Shown: positions 41,566 through 49,696 of the stretch, piece after piece | How positions within the stretch are numbered: the stretch's first letter is position 1 | Layout of the letters: every line of letters begins with the position of its first letter | From: JBCBJX01 sp038522735 | GTDB lineage: Bacteria > Pseudomonadota > Alphaproteobacteria > Caulobacterales > Parvularculaceae | Assembly: GCA_038522735.1 (NCBI GenBank) | Contig: JBCBJX010000010.1 | Span: forward strand, 1 to 54,960 | DNA: 54,960 bases | Reading direction: 5' to 3' | Notes under the pieces: generated by a model | The model's input: the letters and a program-made list of their open reading frames with translations, nothing else | What the model was told of the DNA's origin: nothing | The model's database searches: none | Position numbers and translations under genes: made by a program

Positions 41566-44010
41566 ATGGAAAGCACGAAGAGCCCTATGGCCCAGACCTC
41601 GCCCGCGGCCGAGACCGCCCCCGCCGACTACGACGCCCAGTCGATCAAGGTGCTGAAAGGCCTCGACGCCGTCCGCAAGCGGCCGGGCATGTATATCGGC
41701 GACACCGACGACGGGTCCGGCCTCCATCACATGATCTACGAGGTGGTGGACAACGCCATCGACGAAGCGCTCGCCGGCTATTGCGATACGGTGACGGTGA
41801 CTCTGCGCGAGGACGGCTCTGCGCGGATCTCCGACAACGGCCGCGGCGTGCCGACGGACGTCCACGAGGAAGAGGGCGTCTCCGCCGCGCAGGTCATCAT
41901 GACCCAGCTGCACGCAGGCGGAAAATTCGACTCCAACTCCTACAAAGTTTCCGGCGGCCTCCACGGCGTCGGCGTCTCGGTCGTCAACGCTTTGTCGGAA
42001 TGGCTGGAGCTACGCGTGTGGCGCAGCGGGAAAGAACACTTCATGCGCTTCCGCCACGGCGAGCCGGAAGCGGACCTCGCGGTTGCCGGCGATACGGACA
42101 AATCCGGGACGGAGGTGACCTTCCTTCCGTCTACCGACACATTCACCATGACGGAGTTCGATTTCGAGACGCTGGAAAAGCGCCTGCGCGAGCTCGCCTT
42201 CCTTAACTCCGGCGTCTCGATCCGGCTGCGCGACGAGCGCCATGTCGAGAAAAAAGACGTGCACATGCAGTACGAAGGCGGCCTCGAAGCCTTCGTGCGC
42301 CATCTTGATTCCTCAAAGGGCGCTCTGTTGCCTGCGCCCGTCTCGTTCCAGGTGGAGCGTGAAGACGTCGGCGTCGACGTCGCCATGTGGTGGAACGATT
42401 CATACCATGAGAAAGTGCTCTGCTTCACAAACAATATTCCGCAGAAGGACGGCGGCACCCACCTCGCCGGCTTCCGGGGCGCGCTGACGCGCGTGGTGAA
42501 CGCCTACGCCGCGTCCTCCGGCGTCGCGAAGAAAGAGAAGGTCTCGATCACCGGCGACGACGCGCGGGAAGGGCTCACCTGCGTCCTCTCGGTGAAGGTC
42601 CCCGACCCGAAATTCTCCTCCCAGACGAAAGACAAGCTCGTCTCTTCAGAAGTCCGGCCGATTGTTGAAAGCGCCGTCCACGAAGCGTTGTCGAACTGGA
42701 TGGAGGAGCACCCGAACGAAGCGAAGCGCATCATCGGCAAGATCGCCGAAGCGGCGGCGGCGCGCGAGGCGGCCCGTAAGGCGCGTGAGCTGACGCGGCG
42801 CAAGGGCGCCCTCGACGTCGCCTCGCTTCCCGGAAAGCTCGCTGATTGCCAGGAGCGCGACCCGGCGAAGTCCGAGCTTTTCATAGTCGAGGGCGATTCG
42901 GCCGGCGGCTCCGCCAAACAGGGCCGTGAGCGGAAGAACCAGGCGATCCTGCCGCTCCGGGGCAAGATCCTGAACGTCGAGCGCGCCCGGTTCGACAAGA
43001 TGCTCTCGAGCCAGGAGATCGGCACCCTGATCACGGCCCTCGGAACTGGCGTCGGGCGCGACGATTTCAATGTCGAGAAGCTCCGCTATCACAAGATCAT
43101 TATCATGACGGACGCCGATGTCGACGGCTCCCACATCCGTACGCTGCTTCTCACCTTCTTTTATCGTCAGATGCCGGAGATCATCGACCGCGGCCACCTC
43201 TTCATCGCCCAGCCGCCGCTCTACAAGGTCTCCCGCGGCAAGTCGGAGACCTATCTCCTCGACGAAAAGGCGCTCGACGACTATCTGCTGGCGGAGGGCG
43301 CGGGCGAGGCGATCTTCGAGCGCCATGACGGCGCGCAGATCGCCGGCGGAGAATTATCCGAACTGATCGAACAGGCCCGGGCCGTCGAACGGGCGCTTGA
43401 GAACATTCCCGCCCATTACGGCCGGCGTTTGCTCGTGCAGGCCGCCCTCGCCGGCGCGCTGAAGCCGCTCGATGAAGAAGCGAATGCGGAGGAGTTCCTC
43501 GCCATGGTCGCCGCGCGCCTTGACGCGATCTCAGACGAGGTCGAGCGCGGCTGGGTCGGCGAGCTGGACGGCCAGGGCGGGTTCGTCATGCACCGGACGG
43601 TCCGCGGCGTCGAGGAGCGCTGGCCCCTCGACGCGGAGCTTCTCGCCTCTGCAGACGCGCGCCGCCTTCAGGCCGCCGCGGCGCCGCTCTCGGCGACCTT
43701 CGCGAAGCCCGGCCTCTGGCGGGTGAAAGAGGAAATGCGCGACGTCTACGGACCGACGACGCTCCTGAAAGCGGCCCGCGAACTTGGTGAAAAGGGCGTG
43801 AAGCTGCAGCGCTATAAGGGCCTCGGTGAAATGAACGCCGATCAGCTCTGGGAGACGACGCTCGACGCCGAGGCCCGCACGCTCCTGCGCGTCGCCGTCC
43901 CCGACGGCGACGGCGCCGACACCCTCTTCGCGAAACTCATGGGCGACGTCGTGGAGCCCCGCCGCGAGTTCATCCAGGAAAATGCGCTGAGCGCTGAACT
44001 GGACGTCTAG
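41566..44010 (+). CDS. gyrB: DNA gyrase subunit B
   Basis: The ATPase subunit of gyrase. The 814-residue protein has the GHKL ATPase domain (RKRPGMYIGDTDDGSGLHHM, EVVDNAIDEALAG, DNGRGVPTDVH, GGKFDSNSYKVSGGLHGVG), the transducer domain, the TOPRIM domain with VEGDSAGGSAKQGRERKNQA and DADVDGSHIRTLLLTFFYR, and the C-terminal GyrB tail (KLQRYKGLGEMNADQLWETT). A second ATG seven codons in is an alternative start. It ends the dnaA-dnaN-recF-gyrB group. Confidence 0.97.
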   Translation: MESTKSPMAQTSPAAETAPADYDAQSIKVLKGLDAVRKRPGMYIGDTDDGSGLHHMIYEVVDNAIDEALAGYCDTVTVTLREDGSARISDNGRGVPTDVHEEEGVSAAQVIMTQLHAGGKFDSNSYKVSGGLHGVGVSVVNALSEWLELRVWRSGKEHFMRFRHGEPEADLAVAGDTDKSGTEVTFLPSTDTFTMTEFDFETLEKRLRELAFLNSGVSIRLRDERHVEKKDVHMQYEGGLEAFVRHLDSSKGALLPAPVSFQVEREDVGVDVAMWWNDSYHEKVLCFTNNIPQKDGGTHLAGFRGALTRVVNAYAASSGVAKKEKVSITGDDAREGLTCVLSVKVPDPKFSSQTKDKLVSSEVRPIVESAVHEALSNWMEEHPNEAKRIIGKIAEAAAAREAARKARELTRRKGALDVASLPGKLADCQERDPAKSELFIVEGDSAGGSAKQGRERKNQAILPLRGKILNVERARFDKMLSSQEIGTLITALGTGVGRDDFNVEKLRYHKIIIMTDADVDGSHIRTLLLTFFYRQMPEIIDRGHLFIAQPPLYKVSRGKSETYLLDEKALDDYLLAEGAGEAIFERHDGAQIAGGELSELIEQARAVERALENIPAHYGRRLLVQAALAGALKPLDEEANAEEFLAMVAARLDAISDEVERGWVGELDGQGGFVMHRTVRGVEERWPLDAELLASADARRLQAAAAPLSATFAKPGLWRVKEEMRDVYGPTTLLKAARELGEKGVKLQRYKGLGEMNADQLWETTLDAEARTLLRVAVPDGDGADTLFAKLMGDVVEPRREFIQENALSAELDV

Positions 44011-44019
44011 CGCTTGATT

Positions 44020-44132
44020 CCCCTCTCCCCTTGGGAGAGGGGTTAGGGGTGAGGGGGCGCCGACCCTCCGCCCTCGCAATGGTTGCGACACCGCTCCCCC
44101 TCACCCCCGGCCCCTCTCCCAGGGGAGAGGGG
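44020..44132. repeat. Inverted REP-like doublet of C-rich/G-rich arms
   Basis: Two arms of about 38 and 37 bases (44020-44057 and 44096-44132) are near-exact inverted copies: CCCCTCTCCCC, a short turn, GAGAGGGG, then TTAGGGGTGAGGGGG, with a few mismatches in the reverse arm. Each arm also folds on itself through CCCCTCTCCC/GGGAGAGGGG. Such elements recur in many alphaproteobacterial and xanthomonad genomes as intergenic palindromic repeats. It may end the gyrB transcript. Its right end runs into the ribosome site of the next gene. Confidence 0.82.
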
Positions 44133-44142
44133 AGGGAGAGCC

Positions 44143-45753
44143 ATGAGCGACACTGAAACCGGCGCTGAGACGGACAAACCCAACTGCCCTGAGCGCGACC
44201 GCAAGTTCGTGCTCGCGGCGTCCGTGCTCGGATCGTCCATGGCGTTCATCGATGGAACGGCCGTCACGCTCGCTTTGCAGCCCATACAGGAGGGGCTCGG
44301 CGCAGGCCTCTCCGAGATCCTCTGGATCTCCAACGCCTACACGCTGGTGCTCGCCGCCTTCATCCTCGTCGGCGGATCCCTGGGAGATCTCTATGGGCGG
44401 CGGATGATTTTCCTGCTCGGCGTCGCGCTTTTCGCGGTCGCCTCGATCTTCTGCGGCATCGCACCGACGCCGGAGACGCTGATCGCCGGCCGGGCGGCCC
44501 AGGGGCTCGGCGCGGCGCTGCTGACCCCCCTCTCACTCGCCCTCATCGCCGCCGCCTATCCGAAGGCCGAGCGGGGGGCGGCGATCGGCACATGGGCGGC
44601 CGCCTCGGCGATCATGACCGCCGTCGGCCCGCCTCTTGGCGGCTTTCTCGCTGAAGCCGTCAGCTGGCGATGGATCTTTTTCATCAACGCGCCCATCGGC
44701 CTCGGCGCGATCGTCCTCACCCTGTGGAAAACGCCCCGCGGCCAGCGGTCTGAAACTCCGCCCGCGATCGACTGGGCGGGCGCGTGTCTCGCGGTCTTCG
44801 CTCTCGGCGCCGTCGCATGGGGCCTCATCGAACTGAGCGCCGCCTCGGGCGAGGGCGGGGAAGTGCGTGAGGCGCATGGCGCGTCGGCGATCGCCTGGGC
44901 GGCGATCGGTCTCGGCCTCGCGGCCGGCGCGGCGTTCGTCCTGCAGGAGCTGCGGGCGAAAGCGCCCATGGCGCCGCCGACGCTCTTCTCATCGCGCTGT
45001 TTCAATGTCGTCAACCTGCTGACGTTCTTCCTCTACGGCGCCTTCGGCGGCCTCTTCCTCTTCTATCCGCTGGTGCTGAAGGAAGCCTACGGCCACGGCG
45101 TTGATATGACCGGGCGCGCCTTTCTCGGTTTCGCCGTCACCATGGGCGTTCTCTCCAGGCTTTCGGGCCGCTTCATCGACCGGTTCGGAACCCGCGCCAT
45201 GCTGACGGCCGGCTCGCTCGTCGCAACCCTCGGCATGTGGTGGATGGCGCTTTCCCCGGTTTCGTCGGAGATCTTCGCCGGCGCATTCATTGGCATGCTG
45301 ATCTTCGGCGCCGGCATGTCGATCGTCGTTCCGGCGCTCTCCACCGCCATCTTCAACGCCACGGAGGAGAAGAACCACGGCGCGGCGTCTGGCGTGAACA
45401 ACGCGGTCGCGCGCGCCGCAGCCCTTTTCGCGGTCGCCGGCTTCGGCGTCGTCGCGGCGACCGGGTTCGAGGCGGCGGCCGGGGACGCGGCGCGGGCCGC
45501 AGGTTTCGGCCAGGGGAGCGCCCTTGCGGGCCCCGCACTCGCCGATTACCGGTCCGCGATGGCGAGCGCCTTCGCCGCCGTCGGCTGGGGCGCGGTCGTG
45601 CTCGGCGCCCTCTCGGCTCTGGCGGCCGCTCTTTTCCTGACCGAGAGCGCCGAGGGCGGAGGCCTCCGACGCGACCTCGCCCACATCCGCATGGTGTTGC
45701 TCCGGCCGCTCGGCTTCGCCGCTGCGGCCCGGCGCAAGCATCTGGAGAAATGA
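44143..45753 (+). CDS. DHA2-type MFS multidrug exporter (EmrB/QacA-like)
   Basis: A 536-residue inner-membrane proton antiporter with 14 predicted helices. The ATG at 44143 follows GGAGGGAGAG directly; a longer frame exists upstream inside the repeat. Signature blocks: MAFIDGTAVTLALQPIQ in helix 1, WISNAYTLVLAAF, GSLGDLYGRR (motif A) after helix 2, RAAQGLGAALLTPLSLALI, and the antiporter motif C region AVGPPLGGFLAEAVSWRWIFF. No adaptor or TetR gene adjoins it, so its substrate and control are unknown. The element GAASGVNNAVARAAALFAVA is typical of the C-terminal half. Confidence 0.92.
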   Translation: MSDTETGAETDKPNCPERDRKFVLAASVLGSSMAFIDGTAVTLALQPIQEGLGAGLSEILWISNAYTLVLAAFILVGGSLGDLYGRRMIFLLGVALFAVASIFCGIAPTPETLIAGRAAQGLGAALLTPLSLALIAAAYPKAERGAAIGTWAAASAIMTAVGPPLGGFLAEAVSWRWIFFINAPIGLGAIVLTLWKTPRGQRSETPPAIDWAGACLAVFALGAVAWGLIELSAASGEGGEVREAHGASAIAWAAIGLGLAAGAAFVLQELRAKAPMAPPTLFSSRCFNVVNLLTFFLYGAFGGLFLFYPLVLKEAYGHGVDMTGRAFLGFAVTMGVLSRLSGRFIDRFGTRAMLTAGSLVATLGMWWMALSPVSSEIFAGAFIGMLIFGAGMSIVVPALSTAIFNATEEKNHGAASGVNNAVARAAALFAVAGFGVVAATGFEAAAGDAARAAGFGQGSALAGPALADYRSAMASAFAAVGWGAVVLGALSALAAALFLTESAEGGGLRRDLAHIRMVLLRPLGFAAAARRKHLEK

Positions 45754-45812
45754 CGGAATTTCTTGGAGCGGCGGGCCGGCCGCGATAGCGTCCGCTAACG
45801 AAAGGACGCCCC

Positions 45813-46784
45813 ATGCTCGACGCCGCCGACCCCGCCGCCATCCGCTCCGACTGGACCCGAGAGGAAGCGGAAGCGCTCTTCACCCTGCCGCTGATCGATC
45901 TTCTCCTGCAGGCGCAGGCCGTGCATCGCGCGCATCACGCGCCGAACGCGGTGGAGACGGCGCAGCTTCTCTCCATCAAGACCGGCGGGTGCCCGGAGGA
46001 TTGCGGCTACTGCAACCAGTCCGCCCATTTCGATACAGGGCTCAAAGCCTCCAAGCTGATGGAGGCCGACACGGTGGTCGCCGCCGCGGAGCGGGCGAAG
46101 GCCGGCGGCGCGGCGCGCTTCTGCATGGGCGCCGCCTGGCGGGAGCCGAAGACCCGAGACATGCCGGCGCTCCTCGACATGGTGGCGCGGGTGAAGGCCC
46201 TCGGTCTCGAGACCTGCATGACCCTCGGTATGCTGACGGACGAGCAGTCCGAGCAGCTCGCCGAGGCCGGCCTCGATTATTACAACCACAACATCGACAC
46301 CTCGCCCGAGTACTACGACAAGGTCATCTCTACCCGGACGTTTCAGGATCGGATCGATACGCTGGACCGGGTGCGCAAATCCGGCATGAAAGTGTGTTGC
46401 GGCGGCATCGTCGGCATGGGCGAAGAGGCGGAGGACCGGATTGGGCTCCTTCTCGCTCTCGCGAACATGGATCCGCACCCGGAAAGCGCGCCCATCAACG
46501 CCCTCATGCCGGCGCCCGGAACGCCGCTCGCCGACTCGAACCCCGTCGATGGGATCGAGTTCGCGCGGCTCTGCGCCGTCGCCCGCGTCCTCATGCCCCG
46601 CTCGGCGGTGCGCATCTCCGCGGGCCGTGAGAACATGTCTCTCGAAGCGCAGGCCCTCTGCTTCATGGCGGGCGCGAACTCGATCTTTATCGGCGACACC
46701 CTGCTGACGGCGAAAAATCCCGGAGAGGACAAGGACGCGGCGATGTTCGCGGCGCTCGGCCTTCAGCCGGCCGTCTCAGCCTGA
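45813..46784 (+). CDS. bioB: Biotin synthase
   Basis: Radical-SAM enzyme that inserts sulfur into dethiobiotin. The 323-residue protein has the CxxxCxxC cluster motif GGCPEDCGYCNQS (Cys60, Cys64, Cys67) for the 4Fe-4S centre, LGMLTDEQSEQLAEAGLDYYNHNIDTS, and CCGGIVGMGEE, as well as the arginine-containing SAVRISAGRENM block that binds the 2Fe-2S cluster. AAGGA precedes the ATG. No bioF, bioD or bioA genes are nearby. The 3' end overlaps the convergent AEC transporter by nine bases. Confidence 0.96.
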   Translation: MLDAADPAAIRSDWTREEAEALFTLPLIDLLLQAQAVHRAHHAPNAVETAQLLSIKTGGCPEDCGYCNQSAHFDTGLKASKLMEADTVVAAAERAKAGGAARFCMGAAWREPKTRDMPALLDMVARVKALGLETCMTLGMLTDEQSEQLAEAGLDYYNHNIDTSPEYYDKVISTRTFQDRIDTLDRVRKSGMKVCCGGIVGMGEEAEDRIGLLLALANMDPHPESAPINALMPAPGTPLADSNPVDGIEFARLCAVARVLMPRSAVRISAGRENMSLEAQALCFMAGANSIFIGDTLLTAKNPGEDKDAAMFAALGLQPAVSA

Positions 46785-47720
46785 GGGCGCGAGAAAGAAC
46801 AACACGCCCGATACGGTGAAGACCGAAGCGATCGTCGTCGCCGTCAACGCCGCCGCGATCCGTCGTTGGTAGACGCCGTAATGGGCGGCCTGCACGTAGA
46901 CGCCGACGCCCATGGGGACCGTCGTAAAGAGCGCCGCCGCGCCGATCTGCGCCGGGCTTGCGCCGATCAGCAGCATGGCGCCGACGACGAGGGCGGGCTG
47001 AGCGACGAGTTTCATCAGGGTGATGGAGACGATCGACTGGACGCCGCCCGTCTCCGGCGCCTCGCGCCTGATCGAAAGGGTGACGCCGAGGGCGAAGAGC
47101 GCCGCGGGCCCCGCCGCGCCGCCGAGATAGAAGAGAAACCGCTCGATCGGCGCGGGGATAACGAGACCCGCCGCGGCGCAAAGGAACCCCAGAACCGTGC
47201 CCATGGCGATCGGGTTCCGGGAGACGCGCTTCACCGTATCGACCGCCTGGCGGCCGAGGCCCATGGCGGGCCCTTCCTCCGGCTGGGTCATGAGCGCCGT
47301 ACCGGCGGCGATGATGAAAACGCCTTCCATCAGCACAAGGAGAAGAAACGGGACGCCCCATCCGGGAACGGACTGGGCGATCGGGATGCCGAGGAAGACG
47401 GCGTTGCCCAAAGTCGAGCCGAAGGCGTGCGCGCCGGCCTCGCGCGGCTTCAGCCGAAGAAGCCGTCGGCCGATCTGATAGGCGATGGTCATCGAAAGAC
47501 CGGCGGCGCCGAGATAGGCGAGGGCGAAGACCGCGGCCTGCGCGTCCGGCGGCGTTCCGAGGGCGGCGTAGCGGAAGACCGCCGCCGGCATGGCGAAGAG
47601 AAAAACGAACCGTGAGAGGGCGCCGGCGTGCGCCTCGGTCATCAGCCCCCGCCGGCCCGCGAGAAATCCCGACAGGATGATCGCGAACAGCGGGGCCGCC
47701 GTCGTCAGGATCGCCGACAC
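46776..47720 (-). CDS. AEC-family (auxin efflux carrier) transporter
   Basis: A 314-residue inner-membrane protein with about ten helices in the N-half plus C-half arrangement of the AEC family (e.g. MleP, MdcF), which carry malate, malonate and similar acids. It begins at a GTG with AAAGGGG upstream. Recognisable blocks include ILSGFLAGRRGLMTEAHAGA, FGSTLGNAVFLGIPIAQS and the centre RNPIAMGTVLGFLCAAAG. There is no partner enzyme nearby, so the substrate is open. Confidence 0.87.
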   Translation of the reverse strand: MSAILTTAAPLFAIILSGFLAGRRGLMTEAHAGALSRFVFLFAMPAAVFRYAALGTPPDAQAAVFALAYLGAAGLSMTIAYQIGRRLLRLKPREAGAHAFGSTLGNAVFLGIPIAQSVPGWGVPFLLLVLMEGVFIIAAGTALMTQPEEGPAMGLGRQAVDTVKRVSRNPIAMGTVLGFLCAAAGLVIPAPIERFLFYLGGAAGPAALFALGVTLSIRREAPETGGVQSIVSITLMKLVAQPALVVGAMLLIGASPAQIGAAALFTTVPMGVGVYVQAAHYGVYQRRIAAALTATTIASVFTVSGVLFFLAPSG

Positions 47721-48034
47721 GCTTCGCCCCTTTACTCCGCCCGGTGCGGACGGAGGGTCGGGCTAGCCGGGCGCGCGTCGCGGGGCAAGTCCTCCGAAAT
47801 GTAAGGGAAATGCGCCGACGGAGCCGCGGGGATGATCCTCCGGGGGCTGGGGGCGATGGAAATCCGGACTCTCGGTCCCGCGGCCCCGCCGACCCCTAAG
47901 TGATGCTCTGAGATGAAGGCCCTCGCGGGGACCAAATGGGGCGATTTCGGGACGGGGACGTCGCCGGCGCGCAACACCCGCGCGAGTTGCGCCGATGCTT
48001 GCCGGGCGAGCGGGGGCGCCGTTAGGCTTTCTCC
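47721..48034. other. Intergenic region between the AEC transporter and the DUF2794 gene
   Basis: The 314-base spacer lies between two genes read outward and presumably holds both promoters. Short frames on either strand lack ribosome sites and family resemblance. A 7-base dyad (CCGCGGG / CCCGCGG, about 47825-47885) is probably chance in GC-rich DNA. I see nothing else. Confidence 0.4.
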
Positions 48035-48385
48035 ATGTCGTCATCAGATCTCCCGCGGACTGCGCCCGCAAGCCCGGCCGCGAAACCGGACGTCGTGTTC
48101 GAGCGCCGCGAGCTCGACCAGATCCTCTCGCTCTACGGCTTTTTTGTCGCCGCCGGTGAATGGCGCGATTACGCCATCGACCACGACCGGGACGCGGCGG
48201 CGTTCAGCATCTATCGCCGCAGCTCTGAAGCACCGCTCTACCGAATCGAAAAGCGCCCGAAGAACGCGAGACGTCAGGGCGCCTACACGGTGATCGCCAT
48301 GGGCGGCGCCGTCCTTAAGCGCGGCCATGATCTCGGCTCGGTGCTTCGGGTGTTCGACAAGAAAAAGCTGCGGCTGGTGACTTAA
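48035..48385 (+). CDS. DUF2794 family protein
   Basis: A 116-residue soluble protein with VFERRELDQILSLYGFFVAAGEWRDY-type start (residues 21-47), followed by AIDHDRDAAAFSIYRRSSE, a basic RIEKRPKNARRQGAYTVI stretch and the ending LGSVLRVFDKKKLRLV. This pattern belongs to DUF2794, a family of unknown function confined largely to alphaproteobacteria. Its stop shares the palindromic TTAA with the stop of the convergent TPR gene, a four-base overlap. Confidence 0.88.
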   Translation: MSSSDLPRTAPASPAAKPDVVFERRELDQILSLYGFFVAAGEWRDYAIDHDRDAAAFSIYRRSSEAPLYRIEKRPKNARRQGAYTVIAMGGAVLKRGHDLGSVLRVFDKKKLRLVT

Positions 48386-49611
48386 GCCGCCAGCGCGTCG
48401 GACGCGGCGCCGCGTGCATAGGCGAGGGCCTCGACGAAGAGGTGACGCTGGGCGTGGCTGCCTCCGATCGACTGCAGGCGCGGCAGGGCGTCGCCGAGGC
48501 GCTGTGCGGCTTCGGCCCAGTCTCCCCGCGCGAAGGCCCTGACGCCGAGCGCCGCTGGCGTCGCTACGGTCCGCCAAGTCTCCGCATAGGGATGATCCGC
48601 CTCCCCCGCAGCGATGATTTGCGCGATCTGTGCGTTACTTTCCGCGGCGGTGCCGGCGCGCGCGACGGCGTAGGCGTAGTGAAGCTCATGGAACGGAAGA
48701 ACGACGTCGCCCGCGCGCTCCTGGACTACCGCGAGCAGCGGCGCCCACCGGTCGCCGACATCGACGCCGCGCATTTCAAGCCGCCAGAGCATGGAGACGC
48801 GGCCGATCTGTTCCTGCGGGAACTCCGGCCATTCGCCCGCGAGACGCTCGTCGTAGACGCGAAGCGCTTCGTCCGGCCGGCCGCGCGCAAGATCGAACAG
48901 CGCCGCATGCCACCAGTTGTGTTCGCGCACGAAAATTCCGCGATCGTCCCACCAGCGGGCGTTGGCGCGCATCCACGCCGCGCCTTCTTCGGCTCGCCCT
49001 TGCGTTTCGAAGACGTGGGCCATGGCGTGGTGCGCCCACGCGTCGCCGGGAGCGATCGCAACGGCCCGCATCGCCTCGTCCTCGGCCTCGCCGATCCGGT
49101 GCGACTGCTCAAGCCCGAAGGCCCGCATGCCGTGCGCATACGGTCGATCCCGGTGGACGACCATCGCCCTGTCGCCAAGCCGGCGAAGGGCCTCGTCGTC
49201 GCCGACATTGAATGCGTGATACTGCGCCCATTTGATCGCACAGAGATCGGCCGGCCAGGCCGCCGTAAGGGCGTCGAGCTCGCCGAGGGCGCCGCGGAAA
49301 TCGCAAGCCGCCCAACGCTCGACAGCGGAACAGAAAAGCGCCTCGCGGGGCGTCGCCGTAGCGGAGGCCGCCCGCATGCGTTCAAGATAGGGTTGCGCCC
49401 GCTCAAAGCCGTCCCGCGCCTCGAAAGCGAGGTGGAGCCCCGCGGCGTGGGCCTGCAGGAGCGGTGCGTCCGGCCGTGCGTCGGCGCCGTCGAAGAGCGC
49501 CCGGATGTCGGGACCGTAGGAGACGAACGCCTCAGCATAGGCGTCATAGGATGCAACGTTGTCGGGCGACGCGTTGGAGAGGCGGAGGCCGTACTGGTCG
49601 GAACTGGTCAT
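48382..49611 (-). CDS. TTC38-like tetratricopeptide repeat protein
   Basis: A 409-residue soluble all-helical protein. I chose the ATG at 49611 (MTSSDQYGLRLSN) because the 21 codons before it are not conserved-looking. TPR-type helix pairs run through the whole length, e.g. AICAIKWAQYHAF-like segments, RPYAHGMRAFGLEQSHRIGEA, DAWAHHAMAHVFETQGRAEEG and HNWWHAALFDLARGRPDEAL. The HAMAHV and HNWWH blocks are typical of the TTC38 family, whose bacterial members have no assigned function. It is likely a cytoplasmic scaffold or enzyme-like protein. Confidence 0.85.
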   Translation of the reverse strand: MTSSDQYGLRLSNASPDNVASYDAYAEAFVSYGPDIRALFDGADARPDAPLLQAHAAGLHLAFEARDGFERAQPYLERMRAASATATPREALFCSAVERWAACDFRGALGELDALTAAWPADLCAIKWAQYHAFNVGDDEALRRLGDRAMVVHRDRPYAHGMRAFGLEQSHRIGEAEDEAMRAVAIAPGDAWAHHAMAHVFETQGRAEEGAAWMRANARWWDDRGIFVREHNWWHAALFDLARGRPDEALRVYDERLAGEWPEFPQEQIGRVSMLWRLEMRGVDVGDRWAPLLAVVQERAGDVVLPFHELHYAYAVARAGTAAESNAQIAQIIAAGEADHPYAETWRTVATPAALGVRAFARGDWAEAAQRLGDALPRLQSIGGSHAQRHLFVEALAYARGAASDALAA

Positions 49612-49696
49612 AACGAGGGGTTCTATACGCGCCGTTCGGCAGTGGAAACGCGCAATCGCCTGAAGCGGGATCACCCCTCGGCGAGCGCCCGCGTTA

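Noticed and set aside
47825..47885. Seven-base dyad CCGCGGG / CCCGCGG in the AEC-DUF2794 spacer
   Set aside because: It is short, itself nearly palindromic and expected by chance at this GC content. No T run follows it.
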